Source: Anaerolineae bacterium
GTDB lineage: Bacteria; Chloroflexota; Anaerolineae; Aggregatilineales; Aggregatilineaceae
DNA length: 13,663 bases
NCBI GenBank assembly: GCA_016929355.1
Contig: JAFGJA010000121.1
Location: 1-13,663 of the forward strand
Direction: 5' to 3'
The translations under genes and the position numbers were made by a program. A model generated the notes under the pieces. That model was given only the letters and a program-made list of their open reading frames with translations. It was not told the DNA's origin and did no database searches. Every line of letters begins with the position of its first letter. Within the stretch, counting starts at the first letter, position 1. Of the stretch, positions 1 to 7,404 are shown piece after piece.

Positions 1-236
1 ATCTCGCGCCGCACCGCTTCCAGGCGATCTTCGCGCCGCGCCACCAGCACAATCTTCGCCGCACGCCGCGCAAATGCATAGGCCAACGCCCGCCCGATCC
101 CGGATGAAGCGCCAGTAATGATCACCACTTTTTCGTTGAGGACGAGTGTGGAGTACTTCGGACGGAAATAACGCACCAGCCAGTAAAATCCGCCGCCGAG
201 GGCGCTGCCTAAAACCAAACCGCGTGGGATGCGCAT
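1..236 (-). CDS. Short-chain dehydrogenase/reductase (SDR), N-terminal part, cut by window edge
   Basis: An open frame starts with ATG at 236 and runs off the left edge after 78 complete codons. Residues 41-48 read TGASSGIG, the classical SDR glycine motif (TGxxxGIG) that binds NAD(P) in a Rossmann fold. It is preceded by a short beta strand (VVII) and followed by the helix and second strand expected of the family (KIVLVARRED, 61-70). Residues 7-20 are hydrophobic and glycine-rich, so the protein may be anchored to the membrane by its N-terminus before the Rossmann domain. The start is well supported: GGAGG lies 6 nt upstream. The gene is separated from nuoN by a strong terminator, so it is probably its own transcription unit. 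The substrate cannot be told because the catalytic YxxxK region lies outside the window. Confidence 0.85.
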   Translation of the reverse strand, partial: MRIPRGLVLGSALGGGFYWLVRYFRPKYSTLVLNEKVVIITGASSGIGRALAYAFARRAAKIVLVARREDRLEAVRRE

Positions 237-242
237 GATGAC

Positions 243-247
243 CCTCC
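243..247 (-). promoter_or_regulatory. Ribosome-binding site of the SDR gene
   Basis: GGAGG on the minus strand lies 6 nt before the ATG at 236. It is a near-ideal Shine-Dalgarno match and fixes the start codon. It begins a few bases after the T-run of the nuo terminator. Confidence 0.75.
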
Positions 248-249
248 AG

Positions 250-283
250 AAAAAAATGAGACAGTCAAAGTGACTGCCTCATT
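250..283 (-). terminator. Rho-independent terminator of the nuo operon
   Basis: On the minus strand the arms 283-271 and 267-255 pair over 13 bp, with one G.U wobble and no other mismatch, around a 3-nt loop (270-268). Seven T residues (256-250) follow, sharing their first two bases with the end of the stem. It lies about 50 nt after the nuoN stop and is the only hairpin with a T-run in any intergenic gap of this window. It therefore most likely marks the end of the nuo transcript. On the plus strand the wobble becomes an A/C mismatch and no T-run follows, so the terminator works in the nuo direction only. Confidence 0.87.
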
Positions 284-309
284 GTAACATTTACTCTGCG
301 ATTTGTACT
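281..309 (-). promoter_or_regulatory. Possible promoter for the SDR gene (extended -10 type)
   Basis: On the minus strand TGTTACAAT (289-281) matches an extended -10 element (TGnTATAAT) at all but one position. The -35 region at 309-304 (AGTACA), 17 nt upstream, matches TTGACA only in its last three bases. The predicted start near 274 would give a leader of about 38 nt containing the GGAGG site. The -10 element overlaps the first arm of the nuo terminator. This is a pattern match only. Confidence 0.3.
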
Positions 310-330
310 GCGTGATCGCGTTAGGCGAGA

Positions 331-1845
331 TTATCCACCAAACGCCAATGTGATTTCGTTCGCCATTTCCGAGAGCAGATAAGGCACTACACCCAACACC
401 AGCGTGCCAACTGCCGAAATGGTGATCGCCCAGGCCAACGGGCGCGGCAGATCGGTTTCGGTTTCGCCTTCTTCAAAGTACATATACCACACGATGCGCA
501 GATAGTAGAAGGCGGAAACCAGACTGGTCAGCACGCCGATCACCGCTACCGGGATCAGATCGGCTGACATGGCCGATTTGAAGACGAACCACTTGCCGAC
601 AAACCCCGCCGTGAGCGGAATCCCGGTCAGGCTGAACATGAACAGCGTCATCGCCGCCGCCAGCAAGGGCTGCGAGGTGGCTAACCCCTTCACATTGTCG
701 ATGCTTGTGCCGGACATATCCTTCTTTTCGAGCGCGATAATCACGGCAAAGACGCCCACATTCGTAAACGCATACGCCATCAAATAAATAGCAACAGCGC
801 GCGCTGCTTCATCCGTGACGCCTGCCGAGCCTGCGGCCGCAATCGCAATCAGCATGTACCCGGCGTGCGCGATGCTCGAATAGCCGAACAGACGCTTGAG
901 TTCACTTTGCGCGATGGCGACAAAGTTGCCGAGAATCATTGTGAACGCGGCGATCAACCAGATCGTATCCTGCCACGCGGCGGTTGTGTCACCGTCAAGC
1001 GCAAAATTGGAAATGCCCGCACCAAACACACGCACCAACGCGGCAAACCCACCGACTTTGGCCGCCACACTCATATACGCCACCACCGAGGTCGGCGCAC
1101 CCTGATACACATCTGGCGTCCACATGTGGAACGGCACTGCCGCCACTTTGAACCCCAAACCGACCAGCGTCATCCCCGCGCCGATCAGCAGCAGGAACTT
1201 GGTCGATGTTTCACCTGAACTGATGTCGGCGGTAGCTTCCCAGATACCGGTCAAACTAGTCGTGCCAGTTGCGCCGTAGATCAGCGCGATCCCGTAGACC
1301 AGGAACCCGGAAGCAAACGCGCCGAGGATGAAATATTTCATCGCGCTTTCTTCGGATTCTTCGTGCGGCCACCGGAACCCACTCAGGATATAAAGCGGAA
1401 TCGAAAGCAGTTCCAGCGACACAAAGAGCGTCACCAGATCGCCTGATGCACCCATGAACATCACGCCGAGCGTGGTGAACAGCAGCAGGTAATAATATTC
1501 GCCGCGCTGCCGGTCAATTTTATCCAGGTAGTTATAAGCGACCATGACGCCCAACAGCGCCGTGAGCAATGCCGCGACATTAACCGCTTGGCTGAATTGA
1601 TCCGCGATGAACAGACCGAAGAAGGCTTCTTCACCGTCGCCCCAAGTGATCACACCGGTCAGCATCAGCAGCGACAGCACCAGCGATACGCCGATACCCG
1701 CCGCCGTGAGCCACGCCGTAATATATTTCCGATCTTTGGGGATAAACAGGTCCACCAGCAAAAACAGACACGCGCCGAACGCCAGCAGCGTTACGGGCAA
1801 TGTCGCCGCGACATTGAGATCGCCCAGACCAGGGACTTCAAACAT
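331..1845 (-). CDS. nuoN: NADH-quinone oxidoreductase subunit N
   Basis: This is an antiporter-like proton-pumping subunit of the complex I membrane arm. The 504-aa protein is close to E. coli NuoN (485 aa) and hydrophobic throughout, with about 14 membrane helices. The key charged residues of the family are visible: Glu145 in TM5 (FVSLELLSIP), Lys233 in the broken helix (GFKVAAVPFH followed by MWTPDVY), Lys263 (AAKVGG) and Lys418 (GFVGKWF), together with the SSIAHAGYM segment near 323-331. It starts with ATG at 1845, preceded by AGGCGGTGA at a 6-nt spacing, which matches the Shine-Dalgarno consensus at 8 of 9 positions. It begins 20 nt after the nuoM stop and is the last gene before the terminator. 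No truncation or frameshift is seen. Confidence 0.97.
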   Translation of the reverse strand: MFEVPGLGDLNVAATLPVTLLAFGACLFLLVDLFIPKDRKYITAWLTAAGIGVSLVLSLLMLTGVITWGDGEEAFFGLFIADQFSQAVNVAALLTALLGVMVAYNYLDKIDRQRGEYYYLLLFTTLGVMFMGASGDLVTLFVSLELLSIPLYILSGFRWPHEESEESAMKYFILGAFASGFLVYGIALIYGATGTTSLTGIWEATADISSGETSTKFLLLIGAGMTLVGLGFKVAAVPFHMWTPDVYQGAPTSVVAYMSVAAKVGGFAALVRVFGAGISNFALDGDTTAAWQDTIWLIAAFTMILGNFVAIAQSELKRLFGYSSIAHAGYMLIAIAAAGSAGVTDEAARAVAIYLMAYAFTNVGVFAVIIALEKKDMSGTSIDNVKGLATSQPLLAAAMTLFMFSLTGIPLTAGFVGKWFVFKSAMSADLIPVAVIGVLTSLVSAFYYLRIVWYMYFEEGETETDLPRPLAWAITISAVGTLVLGVVPYLLSEMANEITLAFGG

Positions 1846-1865
1846 AGACCGTCACCGCCTTTATG

Positions 1866-3365
1866 CTAACGTCCCGCCGCTACAGCGAGGCTGATGTCCC
1901 GGACCAGATCACCCACTTTAGCATCCATGAATTCGAAGAAATAACCGGCCTGCAACCCGATCACGAGGACCATGATCAGGATCGGCACTAACGCATACAA
2001 TTCACGCCAGTCCAGATCGGGCAGGCGTTTGTTTTCTTCTTTGTCGAGTTCACCCATGAAGACCGTGTTGAACATATAGAGCATGTACACGGCGGCCAGG
2101 ATGACGCCTAAGGCCGCTAAGGGCGTGAACCACCAACTGATCGCATCTGATCCCGCCGCGCCGAGCAAAATCGTGAATTCGCCGACAAAGCCGTTCAGAC
2201 CGGGCAAACCCATACTCGACAGCACGATCACCAGCGCCACCCCGCTATAGAGGGGCATGGCCTGCCAGATGCCACCAAACGCAGCCATCAACTTGGTATG
2301 GCGGCGTTCGTACAGCACGCCCACGACCAGGAATAAACCGCCTGTGCTGATGCCGTGATTGACCATTTGCAGGACCGCGCCTTCAATCCCGGATGAGTTC
2401 AGCGCGAAGATGCCGAGCATCACAAAGCCGAGGTGACTGATCGACGAGTACGCGACCAGTTTTTTCATGTCCTTCTGGCCGTAGCTGACCCACGCGCCGT
2501 AAATGATCCCGATCACGGCCAGTGCCGCGATATAGGGCGCAAAGGTTTCGCTGGCTGCGGGGAACAGGGGTAGGTTAAAGCGCACAAAGCCATACGTGCC
2601 CATCTTGAGCAAGACGCCCGCCAGGATGACCGATCCGGCAGTGGGTGCTTGGACGTGCGCATCAGGGAGCCAGGAATGGAGCGGCCACATCGGAACCTTG
2701 ATCGCAAACGCGATGCCAAAAGCCAGGAACAGCCAGCGTCCCGTTGCGGTGCTGAAGACCAGATCGCCTGTCTTGAGTTGCTCCAAAATTTCCGGCACGG
2801 CGAACGTACCGGCTTCGTTACCGAGCCACAGAATTGCCAGCAACATCAGCAAACTACCCGCCATCGTATAGAGGAAGAACTTCACGGCGGCGTAGATGCG
2901 CTGTTCCGCGCCCCAGATGCCAATCAAAAAGTACATCGGCACGAGCGTAACTTCCCAGAAGACATAGAATAGGAACAGGTCTTGGGCCACAAAGACGCCG
3001 AGCATGGCCCATTCCATCAGCAGCATGAACATATAATAGAGTTTGACGCGCTTCTGGATGGCTTTAAACGACGACAGAATCGCCAATGGCATAATGAACG
3101 TGGTCAACATCACCAGCCAGATGCTAATGCCATCGATGCCCACGTAATATTGGATGCTGAAACCTTCACCACTGATCCAATCGAATTGATCGACCATTTG
3201 CAGTCCGGCGCTTGTTTTGTCAAATCCGCGCACCAGCAGCAGCGAAACGGCGAACGTCACTATCGAGGTGGTAAGGGTCCACCAACGATACTGCTGATCA
3301 GATCGCGCCAGTATCAGCATCAACACCATGCCAACGAGCGGCAGCATAAAAACCACAGTTGCCAT
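1866..3365 (-). CDS. nuoM: NADH-quinone oxidoreductase subunit M
   Basis: This is the second antiporter-like proton channel of complex I, 499 aa against 509 in E. coli, with about 14 membrane helices. Conserved residues are present: Glu138 (FWEVTLVPMY) in TM5, Lys223 in AIKVPMWPLHSWLPDAH of the broken TM7, Lys254 (LLKMGTYG), His311 (SSISHLGFVMLG), and Glu396 (GFVGEF), which replaces the Lys found at this place in NuoL and NuoN, as is normal for NuoM. It starts with ATG at 3365, with AAGGA about 10 nt upstream, and is separated from nuoL by 17 nt. It is an ordinary, intact family member. Confidence 0.97.
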   Translation of the reverse strand: MATVVFMLPLVGMVLMLILARSDQQYRWWTLTTSIVTFAVSLLLVRGFDKTSAGLQMVDQFDWISGEGFSIQYYVGIDGISIWLVMLTTFIMPLAILSSFKAIQKRVKLYYMFMLLMEWAMLGVFVAQDLFLFYVFWEVTLVPMYFLIGIWGAEQRIYAAVKFFLYTMAGSLLMLLAILWLGNEAGTFAVPEILEQLKTGDLVFSTATGRWLFLAFGIAFAIKVPMWPLHSWLPDAHVQAPTAGSVILAGVLLKMGTYGFVRFNLPLFPAASETFAPYIAALAVIGIIYGAWVSYGQKDMKKLVAYSSISHLGFVMLGIFALNSSGIEGAVLQMVNHGISTGGLFLVVGVLYERRHTKLMAAFGGIWQAMPLYSGVALVIVLSSMGLPGLNGFVGEFTILLGAAGSDAISWWFTPLAALGVILAAVYMLYMFNTVFMGELDKEENKRLPDLDWRELYALVPILIMVLVIGLQAGYFFEFMDAKVGDLVRDISLAVAAGR

Positions 3366-3382
3366 AATTATTGGTCCTTGTG

Positions 3383-5683
3383 TTAAAGTCCGAGTAATTC
3401 ACGAAGTACGGGTAATAAAATCAAGATGACAACCAGCAGCGCGCCAAATAACACGCTCAACGCATACGTGCGCACATAGCCGGTCTGGATGACACGCATC
3501 CGGTCTGATACACGGCGCACCAGTGTACCGAGCCGGTCAAAGTTACGGTCAATAAAGCCCTTATCCACTGGTTCCGCGAGAAATTGCGTGGCCCGGTTGA
3601 ACGGATCACGGATCAGGCGCTCGTGGGCGAAATCATGCCAGATTTCCCAATCCAATTTTTCCGCCAGCCAGTACGCCACGTTGCGATAGGGCCAGATGAT
3701 GTACTTGAAATAGAACTCATCCCAATACAGCTTGGCATTGGCTAGCGCGAAGGCTTCGGCAGTGCGTTCATCCAGTTCGAGCGGATCGCGTTCCAGGGTG
3801 GCAAGCGTTTTGTCATTATAGAGCGCGCGCGCGGCATAGATTGCGCCAAGCGCCAGGATCACCGCCATCGTCGCCAGCAGAAAATTAAACGATCCCGCGT
3901 GGGCAAAGGTGACACTGTGTCCCAGGAAACTGGTAAATTCATGCTTGCCCAACAGCCAGCCCAGAATCGGGAAGCCGCTCGGAATGTTGATCAAGCCAAT
4001 GAGCAGGCTCAGGATCGCCAATACGATCAAGGGGCGCGTCATCAAATTGGATGATTCGCTGGCGTGTTCGGCGGCGGCGTGACGCGGCTGGCCGTAGAAG
4101 ACCATGCTCACCTGCCGCCACATATAAAACGCGGTGAAGACCGCCGCGATCAGCAGCAGCACAAACGCCAGATAACCGCTCAGATAGCCGTCATTTACAC
4201 CATGCTTGATCGAGTCGAGCAAAATTTCATCCTTCGACCAGAAGCCCGCGAATGGAAAAACTCCCGCCAGCGCCAATGTCCCGAAAATATAGGTCCAGTA
4301 CGTGACCGGCATTTTGTCCTTCAATCCGCCCATGAAACGCATGTCTTGCGGATCAAAGTCATCGTCATCATGCCCATGATCGCCGTGTCCGTGTTCGTGC
4401 AGATGATGATGGCCGTGTTCCATGCCGTGAATCACCGAGCCGGAAGCAAGGAACAGGAGCGCCTTAAAGCACGCATGAGTGACAAGATGGAACATCGCCG
4501 CCGCGTATGCGCCGACGCCCACCGCCGCGACCATAAACCCAAGCTGGCTGACAGTACTGTAGGCCAGCACGCGCTTGATGTCCCACTGTCCCACCGCGAT
4601 AAACCCGGCGACAATAGCGGTGGTTGCGCCGATCATGGCAACAACGAACGAGCTAAGATCAGACGAGTGGTAGAGAACGTTCGAGCGCACCATCATGTAC
4701 ACGCCTGCCGTAACCATCGTGGCGGCGTGAATGAACGCGCTGACCGGCGTCGGACCCGCCATCGCGTCCGGCAACCAGACAAAGAGCGGAATCTGCGCGC
4801 TTTTACCCGTCGCGCCGAGCAAGAAGAGCAGCGTGATCAGCGTGATCGTCGCCTCCAAACTCAGCGAAATAACGCCAAAATTGACTTCGTGATCGCCTTC
4901 TTCCAACCATGCCGATGCTTGATTGAAGACCCCTATCGGGCCGGTAGCAGTTTCATGGTGTTCGTCTTCGGGCAAATCCGGTGCAAAGAGCGTTTCTTCA
5001 TACGCCGCTTCTTCATGATGTGCGGCGGCGGGCATTTCGCCCGGTTTGTAGTAATCCAGCGTCCTGAAGGTCCAGAATGTGAGCAACACACCGAGAATCA
5101 GGCCGAAGTCACCGACCCGATTCACAATGAACGCTTTACGCGCGGCATCGCTGTTTTTCCAGCCCACACCACCCGGTTTATCAAACCAGAAGCCGATCAG
5201 CAGGTATGAACACAGTCCCACGCCTTCCCAACCAACGAACATCATCAGGAAGTTATTGCCTGTGACCAGCAGTAACATGAAGACCAAAAACATATTCATG
5301 TATACGAAGAAACGCGGAAAGCGCGAATCACCGTGCATGTAACCCACCGCGTAGATGTGGATCAGTGTGCCGACGCCGGACACCACCAGCATCATGGTGA
5401 CGCTGAGTGAATCGACGCGGAATTCCCAGGGGATGCGCAACCCGGCAGAGGTGATGTTAATCCAGTCACCGAGGACTGGCATATCGATCACTGCCGGAAC
5501 ATAGCCCGTATTCACCTGCGCGATCCACAAAATGACCGCGATCAGAAACGCGGCAGCGCTCGCGCCAACGGCGACAATCGCGACACCCTGCTCACCAAAT
5601 CGCTTCCCGAAAAACAGGTTGGTCAGCATCCCCACCAGGGGAATCAACACAACAAGCGGGACAAGATCAAAGTAGTTTTCCAT
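3383..5683 (-). CDS. nuoL: NADH-quinone oxidoreductase subunit L, with two extra hydrophilic loops
   Basis: This is the distal antiporter-like subunit of the membrane arm, with the C-terminal lateral helix that runs along the arm. At 766 aa it is well above the 613 of E. coli. Key residues: Glu153 (GWEGVGLCSYLLIG), Lys294 (GATGKSAQIPLFVWLPDAM), His319 (FIHAATMVTAGVY), His399/His403/Lys407 (HLVTHACFKALLFLASGS) and Lys484-Asp485 (GFWSKDEIL). The lateral helix and final TM helix occupy about 600-766. Part of the extra length lies in two insertions: residues 213-246 are acidic with His pairs, and residues 419-446 are rich in His and Asp (11 His within 419-438, then Asp439-442). ATG at 5683 has AAGG a few bases upstream, 11 nt after the nuoK stop. 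The frame is intact. Confidence 0.97.
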   Translation of the reverse strand: MENYFDLVPLVVLIPLVGMLTNLFFGKRFGEQGVAIVAVGASAAAFLIAVILWIAQVNTGYVPAVIDMPVLGDWINITSAGLRIPWEFRVDSLSVTMMLVVSGVGTLIHIYAVGYMHGDSRFPRFFVYMNMFLVFMLLLVTGNNFLMMFVGWEGVGLCSYLLIGFWFDKPGGVGWKNSDAARKAFIVNRVGDFGLILGVLLTFWTFRTLDYYKPGEMPAAAHHEEAAYEETLFAPDLPEDEHHETATGPIGVFNQASAWLEEGDHEVNFGVISLSLEATITLITLLFLLGATGKSAQIPLFVWLPDAMAGPTPVSAFIHAATMVTAGVYMMVRSNVLYHSSDLSSFVVAMIGATTAIVAGFIAVGQWDIKRVLAYSTVSQLGFMVAAVGVGAYAAAMFHLVTHACFKALLFLASGSVIHGMEHGHHHLHEHGHGDHGHDDDDFDPQDMRFMGGLKDKMPVTYWTYIFGTLALAGVFPFAGFWSKDEILLDSIKHGVNDGYLSGYLAFVLLLIAAVFTAFYMWRQVSMVFYGQPRHAAAEHASESSNLMTRPLIVLAILSLLIGLINIPSGFPILGWLLGKHEFTSFLGHSVTFAHAGSFNFLLATMAVILALGAIYAARALYNDKTLATLERDPLELDERTAEAFALANAKLYWDEFYFKYIIWPYRNVAYWLAEKLDWEIWHDFAHERLIRDPFNRATQFLAEPVDKGFIDRNFDRLGTLVRRVSDRMRVIQTGYVRTYALSVLFGALLVVILILLPVLRELLGL

Positions 5684-5694
5684 GTGCGCCTTGC

Positions 5695-6009
5695 CTAATC
5701 CTTGAACATATGCAAGTCGTCAATATTGATACTCTGTTTCGTGCGGAAAATAGCCACAATCAGCGCGAGGCCAACCGCCACTTCCGCCGCCGCAACGGTC
5801 ATCACGAAAAACACCATCAGGTGTCCATCGCCGTTGCCCCACTGCCGGGCAAAGGCCGCCAGCGCCAGATTCCCGGCGTTCAGCATCAGTTCCACCGACA
5901 TGAACACCAGAATCGCGTTACGGCGCAGCAGCACGCCCAACACGCCCATAATGAACAGGACCGCACTGAGCAAGACATACAATTCAACTGAAACTTCTGA
6001 TGCTTCCAT
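5695..6009 (-). CDS. nuoK: NADH-quinone oxidoreductase subunit K
   Basis: This small three-helix subunit (104 aa from the chosen start; about 100 aa in E. coli) links the antiporter subunits to the quinone-site region. The two essential membrane glutamates are visible in FMSVELMLNAGNL (TM2) and TVAAAEVAVGLAL (TM3), equivalent to E. coli Glu36 and Glu72. The frame can also start at TTG (6015), two codons earlier. I chose ATG at 6009 because GGGG (6023-6020) lies 10 nt before it but only 4 nt before the TTG. The 10-nt spacing is slightly long, so the TTG start is not excluded. The upstream spacer holds an unusual palindrome, described separately. Confidence 0.95.
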   Translation of the reverse strand: MEASEVSVELYVLLSAVLFIMGVLGVLLRRNAILVFMSVELMLNAGNLALAAFARQWGNGDGHLMVFFVMTVAAAEVAVGLALIVAIFRTKQSINIDDLHMFKD

Positions 6010-6019
6010 ACTCAAAATT

Positions 6020-6025
6020 CCCCTT
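6020..6025 (-). promoter_or_regulatory. Ribosome-binding site of nuoK
   Basis: AAGGGG on the minus strand (6025-6020) is the only purine-rich stretch before the nuoK start and decides between ATG (6009) and TTG (6015). Its first three bases belong to the late arm of the alternative hairpin (pairing with 6053-6047), so folding of the spacer could affect access to it. Confidence 0.5.
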
Positions 6026-6074
6026 GTAGGGATAATTGCCGCATTGCTACAAGAATTATCCCTACGTATGTAGG
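6023..6074. repeat. Palindromic spacer element between nuoJ and nuoK
   Basis: GTAGGGATAATT (6026-6037) and AATTATCCCTAC (6054-6065) are a perfect 12-bp inverted repeat around a 16-nt loop. A second inverted repeat, CTTGTAG (6023-6029) with CTACAAG (6047-6053), overlaps the first arm, so the two stems exclude each other. A third small palindrome, CCTAC-GTAT-GTAGG (6061-6074), overlaps the right arm. No T-run follows on the minus strand, so it does not look like a terminator. The GTAGGG...CCCTAC ends resemble dispersed REP- or MITE-like palindromes of some bacteria. Membership of such a family is an inference. Confidence 0.75.
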
Positions 6075-6077
6075 ATA

Positions 6078-7283
6078 TTATTTCTCTGGCTTGCCGATAA
6101 TCGGCTGGTCCAACCCGGCCGGCGGATTTGCCAACCGGCGGGTCATGGGTTCGCGCGGAGCCAATGATTCATGAGTCAGCACAATTGCCCCGATCATCGC
6201 CACCAACAGCAGCAGCGCGACCATCTCGAACGGCAAAACGTAGTGCGTAAATAACAACCGCCCTACATGAGTCGGGCTGCCAAAGGAGGGACTGCCCGAT
6301 GTTTCGATGTTAAGGATACGACTCTCGAACGTGTTGCCTTCCTGCCGTTCCTCGATCAACACCCATAAGACCGACGTATTATCGTCAAATTCGGTATTTT
6401 TGAGGACCGCCAGTTGATTCTGGTCATTGCCATCAGGATAAACGCTGATGGAGTGTTTGCCTTTTTTCAGCAGCACCCCGGCAGAGGCTTGACCGTAGGG
6501 CAAATCTTCGATCAGCGTCGTATTGTTCTCTTTATCGACAATAGCCACTGATGACCACTTTGCCAGCGCATTGACCGCGACGACACGAGCCGTACCCGAT
6601 TCCTCATTGAAAGTGACATCTTCCGTCGCCACAATCAGCTTGGGATCCATATCGCCTGTGCCGCTCGCCACTGCCACGAATGACAGCGCTTCGCCCGCAT
6701 TGATCTCAACAATCTCTTCGCCTAGCGGTTCAGCCGAGGCCGGATCAGCGCCCGCTTCAAACAAGCGCACGGTATGGCGACTGTCCACCGCCTCGGTCCA
6801 TAGTTCAAAATCGGAACTGTCCTCATAGGCCAGCCCACTAGCGATCAGGGTATCATCAAGGTAAAAATCCAGTTCGCCAGCGTCAATCACAGCATGGACC
6901 GCCCGGACATACGGATCAGGTTTGTGTTCCTCAATGAAATCAATGTCACCGTCAATGATGGCCGCACTCGCCGCGACCAAAAAGACGAGCGCCAGGATCA
7001 CGGCGGCGGGCGTCAACCAGGGATACCGGAAATCGCCGGTCATGATCCGTTCTGCGCCAAGCAGCATGATCACGAATAGGAACAAAACCATGATCGCGCC
7101 GGCATACACGGTGATCTGCACCATCGCCAGAAACGGCGCGTTCAGCATCAGGAAAAAGAACGCGATGCAGGCAAAATTCAGGATCAGGAACAACGCGCTG
7201 TAGACGGCGTTTTCGCTGATCAGCATCATCGCGGCAGAAAGGACCGCAATTGCGCCAACAATGATAAAAAGCGTGAGTTCCAT
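6078..7283 (-). CDS. nuoJ: NADH-quinone oxidoreductase subunit J with an inserted pair of DUF4397-like domains
   Basis: NuoJ is normally about 165-185 aa with five membrane helices; this one has 401. The normal N-terminal part is clear: TM1 to TM4 within residues 1-110, including the signature VQITVYAGAIMVLFLFV (55-71) with Tyr60 in the special TM3. TM5 follows at about 345-370, and the tail is basic. Between TM4 and TM5 lie about 215 hydrophilic residues containing two similar units: 125-207 (starts YVRAVHAVIDAGELDFYLD, then LIASGLAYEDSSDFEL, HTVRLFEAGADPAS) and 231-313 (TARVVAVNALAKWSSVAIV, LPYGQASAGVLLKKGKHSI, SVYPDG). These match my memory of the DUF4397 beta-sandwich pattern. Positive charges after TM3 and in the C-tail put the insertion outside the membrane. 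The frame is continuous, and it starts with ATG at 7283 behind a weak AGGA about 12 nt upstream. Confidence 0.93.
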   Translation of the reverse strand: MELTLFIIVGAIAVLSAAMMLISENAVYSALFLILNFACIAFFFLMLNAPFLAMVQITVYAGAIMVLFLFVIMLLGAERIMTGDFRYPWLTPAAVILALVFLVAASAAIIDGDIDFIEEHKPDPYVRAVHAVIDAGELDFYLDDTLIASGLAYEDSSDFELWTEAVDSRHTVRLFEAGADPASAEPLGEEIVEINAGEALSFVAVASGTGDMDPKLIVATEDVTFNEESGTARVVAVNALAKWSSVAIVDKENNTTLIEDLPYGQASAGVLLKKGKHSISVYPDGNDQNQLAVLKNTEFDDNTSVLWVLIEERQEGNTFESRILNIETSGSPSFGSPTHVGRLLFTHYVLPFEMVALLLLVAMIGAIVLTHESLAPREPMTRRLANPPAGLDQPIIGKPEK

Positions 7284-7404
7284 AAGTCAGAGCCATCCTA
7301 AATGTTGAACGGCTAGCAAATCGCTATCTAGTCGCAGTGTAGCTCAAGTTAATCGAGCAAGCCGCAGCCCTGCCCGATCAATACCTATCTGTTCCCAACC
7401 GTTG
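7284..7404. other. nuoI-nuoJ spacer, no feature found
   Basis: This is the largest gap inside the operon (121 nt). I see no open frame of useful length, no hairpin followed by a T-run and no convincing -10/-35 pair on the minus strand. Only a short imperfect stem (7310-7316 with 7328-7334) is visible. Confidence 0.5.

Noticed and set aside
4064..5209. Long plus-strand open frame (381 codons) opposite nuoL
   Set aside because: It lies entirely antisense to a well-conserved gene. Its product is full of His, Arg and Gln with no recognisable domain, which is typical of a shadow frame.
6078..7283. nuoJ as two genes or a frameshifted fusion
   Set aside because: The frame is continuous, TM5 and the basic tail of NuoJ follow the insertion, and no internal start with a ribosome-binding site is apparent. 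An in-frame domain insertion explains it better.
6952..7296. Alternative minus-strand frame (114 codons) overlapping the nuoJ start
   Set aside because: It overlaps the conserved NuoJ TM1-TM4 coding region in another frame and has Arg/His/Cys-rich shadow composition.
7310..7334. Imperfect stem in the nuoI-nuoJ spacer
   Set aside because: On the transcribed strand it has an A/C mismatch, a long loop and no T-run, so neither a terminator nor a regulator can be supported.
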